Part shown: one piece after another, positions 54,894 through 62,583 of the stretch
How positions within the stretch are numbered: position 1 is the stretch's first letter
Layout: each line of letters opens with the position of its first letter
Source: CAVVUC01 sp963751395
GTDB taxonomy: Bacteria > Verrucomicrobiota > Verrucomicrobiia > Chthoniobacterales > Chthoniobacteraceae
NCBI GenBank assembly: GCA_963751395.1
Contig: CAVVUC010000002.1
Coordinates: forward strand, 620,001-684,000
Reading direction: 5' to 3'
Length of the DNA stretch: 64,000 nucleotides
Notes under the pieces: model-generated
What the model saw: the letters and a program-made list of their open reading frames with translations, nothing else
The model's database searches: none
What the model was told of the DNA's origin: nothing
Position numbers and translations under genes: made by a program

Positions 54894-55024
54894 CGAAATC
54901 CGAATGACGAAGGACGAAGGAATGACGAAATCCGAAATCCGAAACATTGTAGTTTCGGCACTTTTTATTCGCCCTTCGATCTTCGTGTTTCATTCGTCAT
55001 TCGTCATTCGTCATTCGTCATTTT
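54890..55024. repeat. Inverted heptamer arrays between rplO and secY
   Basis: Left array (54890-54943) is built of AATGACGA and AATCCGA units; right array (54990-55024) is GTCATTC x4, the reverse complement of the left type. The two could pair across a 46-base spacer and fill the whole gap. It may act as a processing or attenuation signal. Confidence 0.75.
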
Positions 55025-55028
55025 TCCG

Positions 55029-56542
55029 ATGATCTCCGCTTTCACCAACACCTTCAAAATTCCGGAGCTCCGGAATCGCGTTCTTTTCACCCTGATCATG
55101 CTGGTCATCGTGCGCATCGGTGCCGCGATCACCTGTCCGGGCGTCAATGCGATGGTGTTGCGCCAGTGGTTCCTGTCTCAGGTGAACCAGCAGACTGGCG
55201 GTGGAGCGGCGGCGCTGTTCAATCTGTTCAGCGGTGGCGCGCTCGAGAACTGCGCGGTCTTCTCACTGGGCGTCATGCCTTACATCAGTGCGTCGATCAT
55301 GCTGCAGTTGCTCACGGCGGTGATTCCGCAACTGGGCAAGCTCGCAAAGGAAGACGGCGGCCGGCAGAAGATCATGCAATACACGCGCTACGCGACGATC
55401 GCGTTGTGCCTGTTCCAAGGCTATTTGCTCGCGCTCTCTTTCGAGAACCCGATGCAGAATCCATTTTTGCCTGGCATCAGGAAACGATTCAGACCCTCGG
55501 CATCCCGTTGGTTGGCGATGACATTCGAGGGTTTACGTTCCGGTTCCTCGACGGTGATCACGCTCACCGCGGGAACGATGCTGTTGATGTGGCTCGGCGA
55601 TCAGATCACCGACCGCGGTATCGGCAACGGAATGTCGCTGATCATCACCGTCGGCATTGTTGCACGCCTGCCCGCAGCGCTGATTCAGGCATGGAGAACG
55701 TTCGTCCCGAGCGGCGGTCAAGTCGAGCCAGGTGAACCCGATGGTGCTGGTGCTGATGATCGCATTTCTGTTGATCGTGATCGCCGCGGTGATCTGCGTG
55801 ACGCAGGCCCAGCGCAAAATCAGCGTGCAATACGCCAAGCGTGTTGTCGGCCGAAAAGTGTACGGCGGCCAGACGCAATACATGCCGCTCAAGGTCAACT
55901 ATGCGGGCGTCATGCCGATCATCTTTGCGCAGGCACTCCTCATTTTCCCGAGCACGATTGTCAACATGGCGTTCAAGAACTCGCCCACGGCCCAAACGAT
56001 CGCGGCAATGCTCAACGACGGATGGCTCCACTACACCATCTACGGAGCGATGATTTTCTTCTTCAGCTATTTCTGGGTCGCCACGCAATTCCAGCCGCGG
56101 TCAGATCGCGGACGACTTGAAGAAATACGGCGGCTACATTCCGGGTGTTCGTCCGGGCAAGCCGACGGCGGATTTCCTCGACTTCACCATGACCCGCCTG
56201 ACGTTTGCCGGTGCCATTTTTCTCACGATCATCGCGATCATGCCGCAGATGCTCTCTCGCACACTTCAGGTGCCATACATTACGGCGCAGTTCTTCGGCG
56301 GCACGAGTCTGCTGATCATGGTCGGCGTGGTGCTCGACACGATGCGCCAGATCGAGACGCATTTGATTCAGCGGCATTACGACGGTTTCCTTCGCAAAGG
56401 CCGCCTGCGCGGGCGCTTCGATCGGACTCCGACCGGACGCGGCGAGGCCGTGCAGCAGGGCGCGCTGATCTGGGCGTATGTCGCCATCGCAATTCTCATC
56501 GTCAGCGGCGTCGCGATTTTCATCGCAGGCCATCTGCGTTAG
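55029..56542 (+). CDS. secY: Preprotein translocase subunit SecY, four frame changes
   Basis: The ten-helix protein-conducting channel. MISAFTNTFKIPELRNRVLF, GVMPYISASIMLQLL and the GIGNGMSLII motif are diagnostic. Changes: one T missing from the run at 55464-55468, extra G 55550, extra C 55719, extra C 56098. Corrected, it reads NPFFAWHQETIQTLGIPLVG, FLTVITLTAGTMLLMW, SGGKSSQVNPMVLVL and QFQPGQIADDLKKYGGYIPG. The stop shares a base with the adk GTG. Confidence 0.92.
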
Positions 56543-57189
56543 TGAAAAGGCGGATCGTGTTGTTGGGACCTCCGGCATCGGGCAAAGGCACGCAGGCGGA
56601 AATGCTTCGGAAAACCTTTTGCATCCCGACTCCTTCGGTGGGGGCGATTCTTCGCGAGGAAAAAGCCTCGGGCACCAGGCTTGGAACTGAAGCCGCGAAA
56701 TTTACCGATCACGGCCGCCTCGTTCCAGACGAGATGATCGTCGAGTTGGTCCGCTGCTGGTTTCAGAAGAACAACGGCGATTTTGTATTCGACGGATTCC
56801 CTCGCACGATCTGCCAGGCGGGGGCGCTGGAGCAAATGTTGGGTGATCGAGACACGCCACTCCACATGGCCATTTCGCTTGATGTCGATCACGACACCAT
56901 TCGCCAGCGCGTGAGTCGCCGGCTTGTTTGCGAATCGTGCGGTGGCAATGTCAGCGTTGGTCGCGATGTTGATTCCGCGCAATCGGATTGTCCCAAGTGC
57001 GCGGGAAGGCTCGCCCGGCGCAGCGACGACACTCCTGAAGCTTTGGAGCGGCGTCTCGCCGAGTATCACGAGAAAAGCAAGCCGCTGATTTCGTTTTATG
57101 CGGAGCGCGGGTTGTTGAAACATATTGCCGGGGTCCGAACTCCTGAGGAGGTTTTTGCGGACGTTTCTTCGGCATTGGAGCACGCATGA
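56542..57189 (+). CDS. adk: Adenylate kinase
   Basis: A 215-residue phosphotransferase (ATP + AMP to 2 ADP). P-loop GPPASGKGTQ near residue 9, FVFDGFPRT, and a zinc-type LID with CESC...CPKC (about residues 132-155). GTG start overlaps the secY stop by one base. Frame intact; part of the secY-adk-map group. Confidence 0.94.
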   Translation: MKRRIVLLGPPASGKGTQAEMLRKTFCIPTPSVGAILREEKASGTRLGTEAAKFTDHGRLVPDEMIVELVRCWFQKNNGDFVFDGFPRTICQAGALEQMLGDRDTPLHMAISLDVDHDTIRQRVSRRLVCESCGGNVSVGRDVDSAQSDCPKCAGRLARRSDDTPEALERRLAEYHEKSKPLISFYAERGLLKHIAGVRTPEEVFADVSSALEHA

Positions 57190-57950
57190 TCCCGATCAAG
57201 AATGCCCGGGAAATCGAAAAAATGCGGGAGTCCTGCCGCGTGGCGAGCGACATCCTCGAACGCGTTTCCGCTGTCATTCGGCCGGGTGTCACCACCGGCG
57301 AAGTGGACCGTGCCGCTGCGGATTTCATGGCTGAAGCCGGGTGCCGGAGCGCATTTCTCGGGTACCGGAATTTTCCCGGACACATCTGCATTTCCGTGAA
57401 CGAGGAAGTCGTGCATGGAATCGGCGGGCCCCGAAGAATTCAATACGGCGACATCGTCAAACTCGACATCGGCGTGATCGTAGATGGCTGGGTGGGGGAC
57501 ACGGCAACCACCGTGCCTGTCGGTGTGGTCGGCGACGACGTGCAGCGCTTGCTCGCGGTGACAGAGAGCACGCTTCACCTCGCGATCCCGTTTGCAACCG
57601 ACGGCCGGCGGCTCGGTGATTTATGTTCCGCGGTTGAGGACGAAGTCGTCGCAAACGGCTACAGCGTCGTGCGCGAATTTGTCGGGCACGGAGTTGGGCG
57701 CAGGCTGCACGAGGAGCCGCAGGTGCCGAATTTTGGGCGTAAAGGGAGCGGCCCGAAGCTGAAAGCGGGGATGGTGCTGGCGATCGAGCCGATGGTCAAC
57801 ATGGGCGGCAGCGCCGTGAAAATTTTGCAGGACGGCTGGACAGTCGTGACCGCCGATCGCCGTCCGTCGGCACATTTTGAACACACGGTGTTAGTGACAA
57901 AATCAGAACCGGAGATTCTCACATGGCGAGAAAAGACTCTATTGAGGTAG
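57186..57950 (+). CDS. map: Methionine aminopeptidase, type I
   Basis: A 254-residue dinuclear metalloenzyme that removes the N-terminal Met. Metal ligands are in KLDIGVIVDGWVGDTATT (two Asp), EFVGHGVGRRLHEEP (His), AIEPMVNMG (Glu) and FEHTVLVT (Glu). It overlaps adk by four bases and infA by 28. Confidence 0.96.
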   Translation: MIPIKNAREIEKMRESCRVASDILERVSAVIRPGVTTGEVDRAAADFMAEAGCRSAFLGYRNFPGHICISVNEEVVHGIGGPRRIQYGDIVKLDIGVIVDGWVGDTATTVPVGVVGDDVQRLLAVTESTLHLAIPFATDGRRLGDLCSAVEDEVVANGYSVVREFVGHGVGRRLHEEPQVPNFGRKGSGPKLKAGMVLAIEPMVNMGGSAVKILQDGWTVVTADRRPSAHFEHTVLVTKSEPEILTWREKTLLR

Positions 57951-58141
57951 AAGGGAAAGTCGTCGAACTTCTGCCGAACACGATGTTCCGCGTCGAATTG
58001 CCGAACGGTCATCGCCTATTGGCGCACATATCGGGAAAAATGCGTTTGCACTTCATTCGCATCTTGCCAGGCGACAAAGTTATGTTACAAATGTCGCCTT
58101 ACGACTTGTCAAAGGGCCGGATAACCTTTAGACACAAGTGA
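57923..58141 (+). CDS. infA: Translation initiation factor IF-1 (second copy)
   Basis: A 72-residue protein, MARKDSIEVEGKVVELLPNT followed by MFRVELPNGHRLLAHISGKM and PGDKVMLQMSPYDLSKGRI. This is the canonical infA position between map and rpmJ. It differs from the 41569 copy at about a third of positions, so the two are paralogues. The gene starts inside the map reading frame. Confidence 0.94.
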   Translation: MARKDSIEVEGKVVELLPNTMFRVELPNGHRLLAHISGKMRLHFIRILPGDKVMLQMSPYDLSKGRITFRHK

Positions 58142-58149
58142 ATTTTGCA

Positions 58150-58190
58150 TCGCACTGGAAAGGGCGAAACTTTTTCCAGCGCGATTTTTT
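58150..58190 (+). terminator. Rho-independent terminator-like hairpin after infA
   Basis: Arms 58150-58161 and 58173-58184 pair with one mismatch (TCGCACTGGAAA and its near-complement), followed by six T. It would end or attenuate transcription before rpmJ. Confidence 0.65.
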
Positions 58191-58212
58191 GTCCTCTGAA
58201 GAAACTTAAACA

Positions 58213-58326
58213 ATGAAAGTAAGAGCATCAGTCAAACGGTTGTGCGAAGCGTGTAAAATCGTGAAGCGCAAGAACGTCGTGCGCGTCATTTGCAAGAATC
58301 CGCGTCACAAACAACGCCAGGGTTAA
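58213..58326 (+). CDS. rpmJ: 50S ribosomal protein L36
   Basis: A 37-residue zinc-ribbon protein, MKVRASVKRLCEACKIVKRK followed by NVVRVICKNPRHKQRQG. The ligand set (C-x2-C, C, H) is of the zinc-binding type. Confidence 0.95.
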   Translation: MKVRASVKRLCEACKIVKRKNVVRVICKNPRHKQRQG

Positions 58327-58340
58327 AAAGAAACAACATT

Positions 58341-58736
58341 ATGCCACGATTACTTGGAGTAGAAATACCGGGAGACAAACGCATCGCCGCGTCACTGCCA
58401 TACATTTACGGCATCGGGCCGAGCACGGCGGTCAAGATCCTCGAACAGGCGAACATCGATCCGAACATGCGCGCGAAGGACCTCGCCCCGGAGCAACTAA
58501 ACGCGATCATACAAGCGATCACGGCAAGCAAGCTTCCGATCGAAGGCGATCTGCGCCGCGAGATCCAGGCGAACCTGAAGCGCTTGCAGGCGATCAATTG
58601 CTATCGCGGCATCCGTCACCGCCGCAGCCTGCCGGTTCGCGGCCAGCGCACCTCGACGAACGCCCGCACTCGCAAGGGGCCGCGCAAGACCGTTGGTGTC
58701 GTTCGTTCCAAGGACGCGAAAGCAGGAAAGGTCTAG
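58341..58736 (+). CDS. rpsM: 30S ribosomal protein S13
   Basis: A 131-residue head protein. ATG 58341 (MPRLLGVEIPGDKRIAAS) fits the family. YIYGIGPSTAVKILEQANI and RGIRHRRSLPVRGQRTSTNA are diagnostic. Frame intact. Confidence 0.96.
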   Translation: MPRLLGVEIPGDKRIAASLPYIYGIGPSTAVKILEQANIDPNMRAKDLAPEQLNAIIQAITASKLPIEGDLRREIQANLKRLQAINCYRGIRHRRSLPVRGQRTSTNARTRKGPRKTVGVVRSKDAKAGKV

Positions 58737-58757
58737 TAAAGAAGCAGAGTCAAAGTT

Positions 58758-59366
58758 ATGTCAGAAGAGAAGAAACCGAAAGCACCGAAGGCTCCCAAGT
58801 CTGAAACCGCACCCGCCGGGGCCCCTGCGGCGGACGCAACGACCACCGAGGCCGCACCCGCAACCGAGGCTGCTCCGAAGCCCGTAAAAGCTCCCAAAGC
58901 CAAAGCTACCAAGAAAGAAGCTGCCGCGCCCGCTCCCGTCGAAGCCCCCAAAGAGAATTTCTCGCTTGATCCGAACGCGGTCGAGCCGATCAAGATCATC
59001 AAGGCGAAGGGGAGCAAAAATGTCCACACCGGCATCGCCCACGTGCTCGCGACTTTTAACAACACCATCGTCACGATTACCGACTTGAATGGCAGTGTGA
59101 TCGGCTGGTCCAGCGCCGGCAAGGTCGGGTTCAAAGGTTCCCGCAAGAGCACCGCGTACGCCGCGCAGATGGTCGCGCAGGATGCCTGCCGTCAGGCGAT
59201 GGGGCATGGCTTGAAGGAAGTCGAAGTGCGTGTCAAAGGTCCTGGCGCAGGACGCGAATCCGCCGTGCGTGCTTTGCAGGCGATCGGGCTCGACATCACG
59301 GTCATTCGCGACGTGACGCCAGTGCCTCACAACGGCTGCCGTCCGCCAAAACAGCGCCGCGTGTGA
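58758..59366 (+). CDS. rpsK: 30S ribosomal protein S11 with long N-terminal extension
   Basis: A 202-residue protein; S11 is normally about 129. The first 75 residues are Ala/Pro/Lys/Glu-rich (KAPKAPKSETAPAGAPAADA), then the core begins at KNVHTGIAHVLATFNNTIVT and ends CRPPKQRRV. The extension is disordered and histone-tail-like. Frame intact. Confidence 0.95.
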   Translation: MSEEKKPKAPKAPKSETAPAGAPAADATTTEAAPATEAAPKPVKAPKAKATKKEAAAPAPVEAPKENFSLDPNAVEPIKIIKAKGSKNVHTGIAHVLATFNNTIVTITDLNGSVIGWSSAGKVGFKGSRKSTAYAAQMVAQDACRQAMGHGLKEVEVRVKGPGAGRESAVRALQAIGLDITVIRDVTPVPHNGCRPPKQRRV

Positions 59367-59369
59367 GTC

Positions 59370-59402
59370 AATCTAAAATCTAAAATTCAAAATCCAAAAT
59401 CG
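59370..59402. repeat. Heptanucleotide tandem repeat (AAAATCT type)
   Basis: Units AAAATCT, AAAATTC, AAAATCC and AAAATCG fill the gap between rpsK and rpsD. Seven-base period, same class as the arrays in the nuo operon. Confidence 0.8.
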
Positions 59403-59406
59403 ACAG

Positions 59407-60018
59407 ATGGCACGTTACACAGGTCCAAAAACAAAAATCAGCCGCCGTTTCGGAGTTCCGATTTTCGGTCCGTCGAAGGCGCTCGAACGCAAAAACTACG
59501 GTCCGGGAATGCATGGGCCGAAAGGCTCGCGCCGCAAGCAATCCGACTACGCCGTTGCGCTCGCCGAGAAGCAGAAGCTCCGGTACCAATACGGTTTGCT
59601 GGAGCGCCAGTTTCGTCGCTACTTCAAAACTGCTCTCACACGCCGCGGCGTCACTGGCGAAATCCTGCTTCAGCTTCTTGAGACGCGCCTCGACAATGTT
59701 GTTTTCCGCCTCGGCTTTGCAAACTCCCGAAGCGCCGCGCGTCAGATGGTTTCGCACGGCCATGTCGCGGTGAACGGACGGAAGGTTGATATATCTTCCT
59801 TCAATCTCAAATCCGGCGATGTCGTCACGGTCAAAGACAAACCCGGTTCGCGACGTCTGGCTGCAAAGCACATCGAACTCACGCAGATCGCGCCGATTCC
59901 AGATTGGCTGACTGTGGACAAAGAGCATTTCACCGGCACGGTCACGCGCATCCCGACACGCGAAGAGATTGCTCCGATCGTGAACGAGCAGCTCATCGTC
60001 GAGTTGTATTCGCGATAG
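59407..60018 (+). CDS. rpsD: 30S ribosomal protein S4
   Basis: A 203-residue primary rRNA-binding protein. MARYTGPKTKISRRFGVPIF, the S4 domain RLDNVVFRLGFANSRSAARQ and HGHVAVNGRKVDISSF are diagnostic. The N-terminal zinc cysteines are absent, the zinc-free form. rpoA and rplQ do not follow. Confidence 0.96.
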   Translation: MARYTGPKTKISRRFGVPIFGPSKALERKNYGPGMHGPKGSRRKQSDYAVALAEKQKLRYQYGLLERQFRRYFKTALTRRGVTGEILLQLLETRLDNVVFRLGFANSRSAARQMVSHGHVAVNGRKVDISSFNLKSGDVVTVKDKPGSRRLAAKHIELTQIAPIPDWLTVDKEHFTGTVTRIPTREEIAPIVNEQLIVELYSR

Positions 60019-60047
60019 TTCGTTTCCCGACGAATCAAAATTGCAGA

Positions 60048-60075
60048 AACGGCGGCCTTCGGGTCGCCGTTTTTG
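60048..60075 (+). terminator. Rho-independent terminator after rpsD
   Basis: AACGGCGGCC, loop TTCG, GGTCGCCGTT, then TTTG. A ten-pair stem with a UUCG tetraloop, between rpsD and a convergent minus-strand gene; likely the end of the ribosomal cluster. Confidence 0.8.
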
Positions 60076-60076
60076 T

Positions 60077-60340
60077 TTACTTTGCTTCCAAGAACGCGAG
60101 CGCCTTGTCGTAGCTGCACCGCTTGAGGAAATGATCGAGCCGCGGGTCGATGTCGGGCGGAAACTGCGTCTGTATCCGAGCGATTTTCTCCGAGGCCGCT
60201 TTCAGTCGATCGAGGTGCGCGGCGGAATCCTTTTCCCGCGCTTCGCGATCGGCGATGACCTCGATGCGCTCGCGCAGCGCAGCGGCCAATTGTTCAAGTA
60301 GAGGCGTCATTGTCGTGAACGATTGTGGAGGAAGGTGCAT
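60077..60340 (-). CDS. Small coiled-coil hypothetical protein
   Basis: ATG 60340 (MHLPPQSFTTMT) or 60310 (MTPLLEQLAAALRERI). It is mostly helical and charged (REAREKDSAAHLDRLKAASE) and ends FLKRCSYDKALAFLEAK. No family recognised. It is divergent from the receiver gene that follows. Confidence 0.5.
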   Translation of the reverse strand: MHLPPQSFTTMTPLLEQLAAALRERIEVIADREAREKDSAAHLDRLKAASEKIARIQTQFPPDIDPRLDHFLKRCSYDKALAFLEAK

Positions 60341-60406
60341 TTGTCCACCGTCTCGATTCTTGATTAATGCCTTGCAACGCACCCGCGCATTGCCTATCCG
60401 AAGCTC

Positions 60407-60811
60407 GTGACTCAATTCAGCAAGCGCCTCCTCGTGGTCGATGACGATGTGATCATCCTGCGGCTCGTTCGCGAGTCGCTGACACCGCTTCTCGACTGCG
60501 AAGTCGATACGACGCCAAGTCCGGAGTATGCCTTCGAACTGGTGCTCAAGAAGCCATACGACCTCCTCATCTTTGACTTCTCGATGCCGGGAATCGACGG
60601 CGCGATTTTATATTCGCTGATCTCGAAGCTCTATTCGATCAAGCCGCCGCACGATCACAAGTTGCCGCCGCTCGTGCTCCTGTCGGGCCACGCCTCCGAG
60701 AAGCGCGCGCAGGAACTGCTCCGCGAACCGGGAGTGCGTGGATTGATCCCCAAGCCGTTCACCATCGACCGGCTCCTGGAAACCGTGTCGAAGTTGATCG
60801 GCGCGAAATGA
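60407..60811 (+). CDS. Single-domain response regulator
   Basis: A 134-residue receiver from GTG 60407. VVDDDV supplies the acidic pocket, Asp57 in DLLIFDFSMPGIDG is the phospho-acceptor and LIPKPFTIDRL the Lys-Pro switch. No output domain and no adjacent kinase. Confidence 0.85.
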   Translation: MTQFSKRLLVVDDDVIILRLVRESLTPLLDCEVDTTPSPEYAFELVLKKPYDLLIFDFSMPGIDGAILYSLISKLYSIKPPHDHKLPPLVLLSGHASEKRAQELLREPGVRGLIPKPFTIDRLLETVSKLIGAK

Positions 60812-60827
60812 GGTGTGCTCCTGGCGT

Positions 60828-61175
60828 TTACGCCTTCTTGCTCTTCTTCGCTTTGTGTTCGGCGAGCAACTGGCGTTCGGCTTCGACCCAGTCCTGATGC
60901 GCATCTCCGGGCAGTCCGGCGCGCTCGCGGGCTTCTGAGATGAAATAGGCACGAAGCTGCATTTCTTCCAGCGAAAGAACCGGCTTGCTCGTGGTGGTGG
61001 TCTTTTTTGTTGGCGCCGCCTTCTTCGGTTTCGCGGCTGCGGCTTTCCTGGCGGCAGGTTTTGCAGCGGGTTTGGTGACGGGTTTGGTGTCCGGCCCCAC
61101 GGCTGGTTTCACGGCGGTTGGAGCAGCGATTACGCTGCTCACGATTTTTTTTGCGGTTTCAGTTTTTTTTCCCAT
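60828..61175 (-). CDS. DUF2934 protein with Lys/Ala/Pro-rich N-terminal half
   Basis: A 115-residue protein. Residues 1-70 are histone-H1-like (KPAAKPAARKAAAAKPKKAA); then LRAYFISEARERAGLPGDAH followed by QDWVEAERQL matches DUF2934. A basic tail (KAKKSKKA) ends it. Probably DNA- or RNA-binding by composition. On the opposite strand, convergent with the receiver gene. Confidence 0.7.
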   Translation of the reverse strand: MGKKTETAKKIVSSVIAAPTAVKPAVGPDTKPVTKPAAKPAARKAAAAKPKKAAPTKKTTTTSKPVLSLEEMQLRAYFISEARERAGLPGDAHQDWVEAERQLLAEHKAKKSKKA

Positions 61176-61374
61176 GTGATCTACGAGTTACAGATGTCTA
61201 TAGATGTCCCTTTCACGCTGTTTTTTGCCAGCGGAAGTTCAAACGGAGCGCGATAATACGCGTTTGAACCTCGCAGTAAACAACTAATTCACGGCACAAA
61301 AACGGCGCGCGTTTTCTCCATTTCATTTCCAGATGGTGATTGGTTTTTGGCACGGGCCGGTTATGCTGCGGCTG

Positions 61375-61800
61375 ATGAAACCCTTTGTTTTGCGCTGGTT
61401 TGTGACGACCCTGGCAGTCGCTGTCGCTGTGCCTCTCGTCGGAATTCATGTGGACACGATCTATTCGTTGCTGGCCGCTTCACTCCTCCTGGGAATCGCG
61501 AACGCCTTCGTTCGGCCGGTGCTTCTGCTCTTGAGTCTGCCGTTGATTCTGATCTCGCTGGGGTTTTTCATCCTCGTCGTCAATGGACTCATGCTGTGGA
61601 TGGTCGGGAGCGTCGTCCCGGGGTTCCACGTGGACAGCTTTTGGAGTTCGGCATTCCCCGGTTCGGTCATCGTTTCTATTGTGAGCTGGCTTCTGAGCGC
61701 ATTTTTCCGCGCAAGCGACGGGCACGTTTACCCGATCACGCATCACACGCAGATCAAGCAGGCGAAGGCCCGCGTGATCGACGTCGATCCCGGTTCTTGA
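61375..61800 (+). CDS. Phage_holin_4_2-type small membrane protein
   Basis: ATG 61375 gives MKPFVLRWFVTTLAVAVAVPL; 61363 is an alternative. Four membrane segments. GIANAFVRPVLLLLSLPLIL followed by ISLGFFILVVNGLMLWMVGS is the hallmark of the PF04020 family of small membrane proteins, common in genomes without phage. It ends in a soluble tail (HHTQIKQAKARVIDVDPGS). Confidence 0.8.
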   Translation: MKPFVLRWFVTTLAVAVAVPLVGIHVDTIYSLLAASLLLGIANAFVRPVLLLLSLPLILISLGFFILVVNGLMLWMVGSVVPGFHVDSFWSSAFPGSVIVSIVSWLLSAFFRASDGHVYPITHHTQIKQAKARVIDVDPGS

Positions 61801-61803
61801 GCG

Positions 61804-62448
61804 ATGGGGCAGCGCCGAATCCGGGTGAAAATCTGCGGCATCACCAATCGCGTCGATGCCGAGGCCGCGATCGAGCTTGGAGCGGATGCGCTGGGGTTCA
61901 ACCTGTATCGCGGCTCCAAGCGCTTCATCGATCTGGCTGCGGAATCGCCGTGGATTTCCGATCTGCCGCCCTTTGTGACGAAAGTCGCAGTGATGGTGAA
62001 TCCGTCGGCAGCCGAAGCCGGGGCCGTTTTCGAGCAGTCGTGCATCGATCTCGTGCAATTCCACGGCGCTGAGGACGAAATGTTTTGCCGACATTTCGCG
62101 GAATCCGGACGGCCTTTCATCAAAGCCATCGCGCTGAAAGAACCCGGGTCAGTTGAGAACGTCTCTCGGTTTTGCACACCGAACATCCTTGTCGATGCCT
62201 ATTCGCCGCATGCGTTTGGAGGAACCGGATATCTGATCGACCTCGATCTGGCGGCAAAATTCGCCGCCAGTCACTCCGCATTGCGCGTGATTCTCTCCGG
62301 CGGATTGAACCCGGAAAATGTCAGCGAGGCGATTCGCCGCGTGCGTCCTTACGCGGTCGATGTGGCGAGCGGTGTCGAGAGCAGCGACCCAAGGAAAAAG
62401 GATCGCCAGCGAGTCGCGGAATTTATTCGGGCGGCAAGTCTGCAGTAG
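61804..62448 (+). CDS. trpF: Phosphoribosylanthranilate isomerase
   Basis: A 214-residue TIM-barrel enzyme of tryptophan synthesis. RVKICGITNRVDAEAA holds the catalytic Cys, VDAYSPHAFGGTG the catalytic Asp, and LSGGLNPENV and VDVASGVES the phosphate-binding loops. No other trp gene is adjacent; it begins 3 bases after the membrane protein. Confidence 0.94.
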   Translation: MGQRRIRVKICGITNRVDAEAAIELGADALGFNLYRGSKRFIDLAAESPWISDLPPFVTKVAVMVNPSAAEAGAVFEQSCIDLVQFHGAEDEMFCRHFAESGRPFIKAIALKEPGSVENVSRFCTPNILVDAYSPHAFGGTGYLIDLDLAAKFAASHSALRVILSGGLNPENVSEAIRRVRPYAVDVASGVESSDPRKKDRQRVAEFIRAASLQ

Positions 62449-62583
62449 CGGTTTCCGTCGTGGTTCAGGACTCGGCGGGCACCGCCCTGGAATCGTCGAA
62501 GCATGGAAGGAGCGGGGTATTTCCAAGGCTGGTCTGCTTTTTGCTACCTACGAGTCCAAACCCTGAGAAGAGGAAAGACAATT

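Noticed and set aside
61375..61800. Prophage holin
   Set aside because: PF04020 proteins are common chromosomal membrane proteins, and no endolysin or phage structural gene is nearby.
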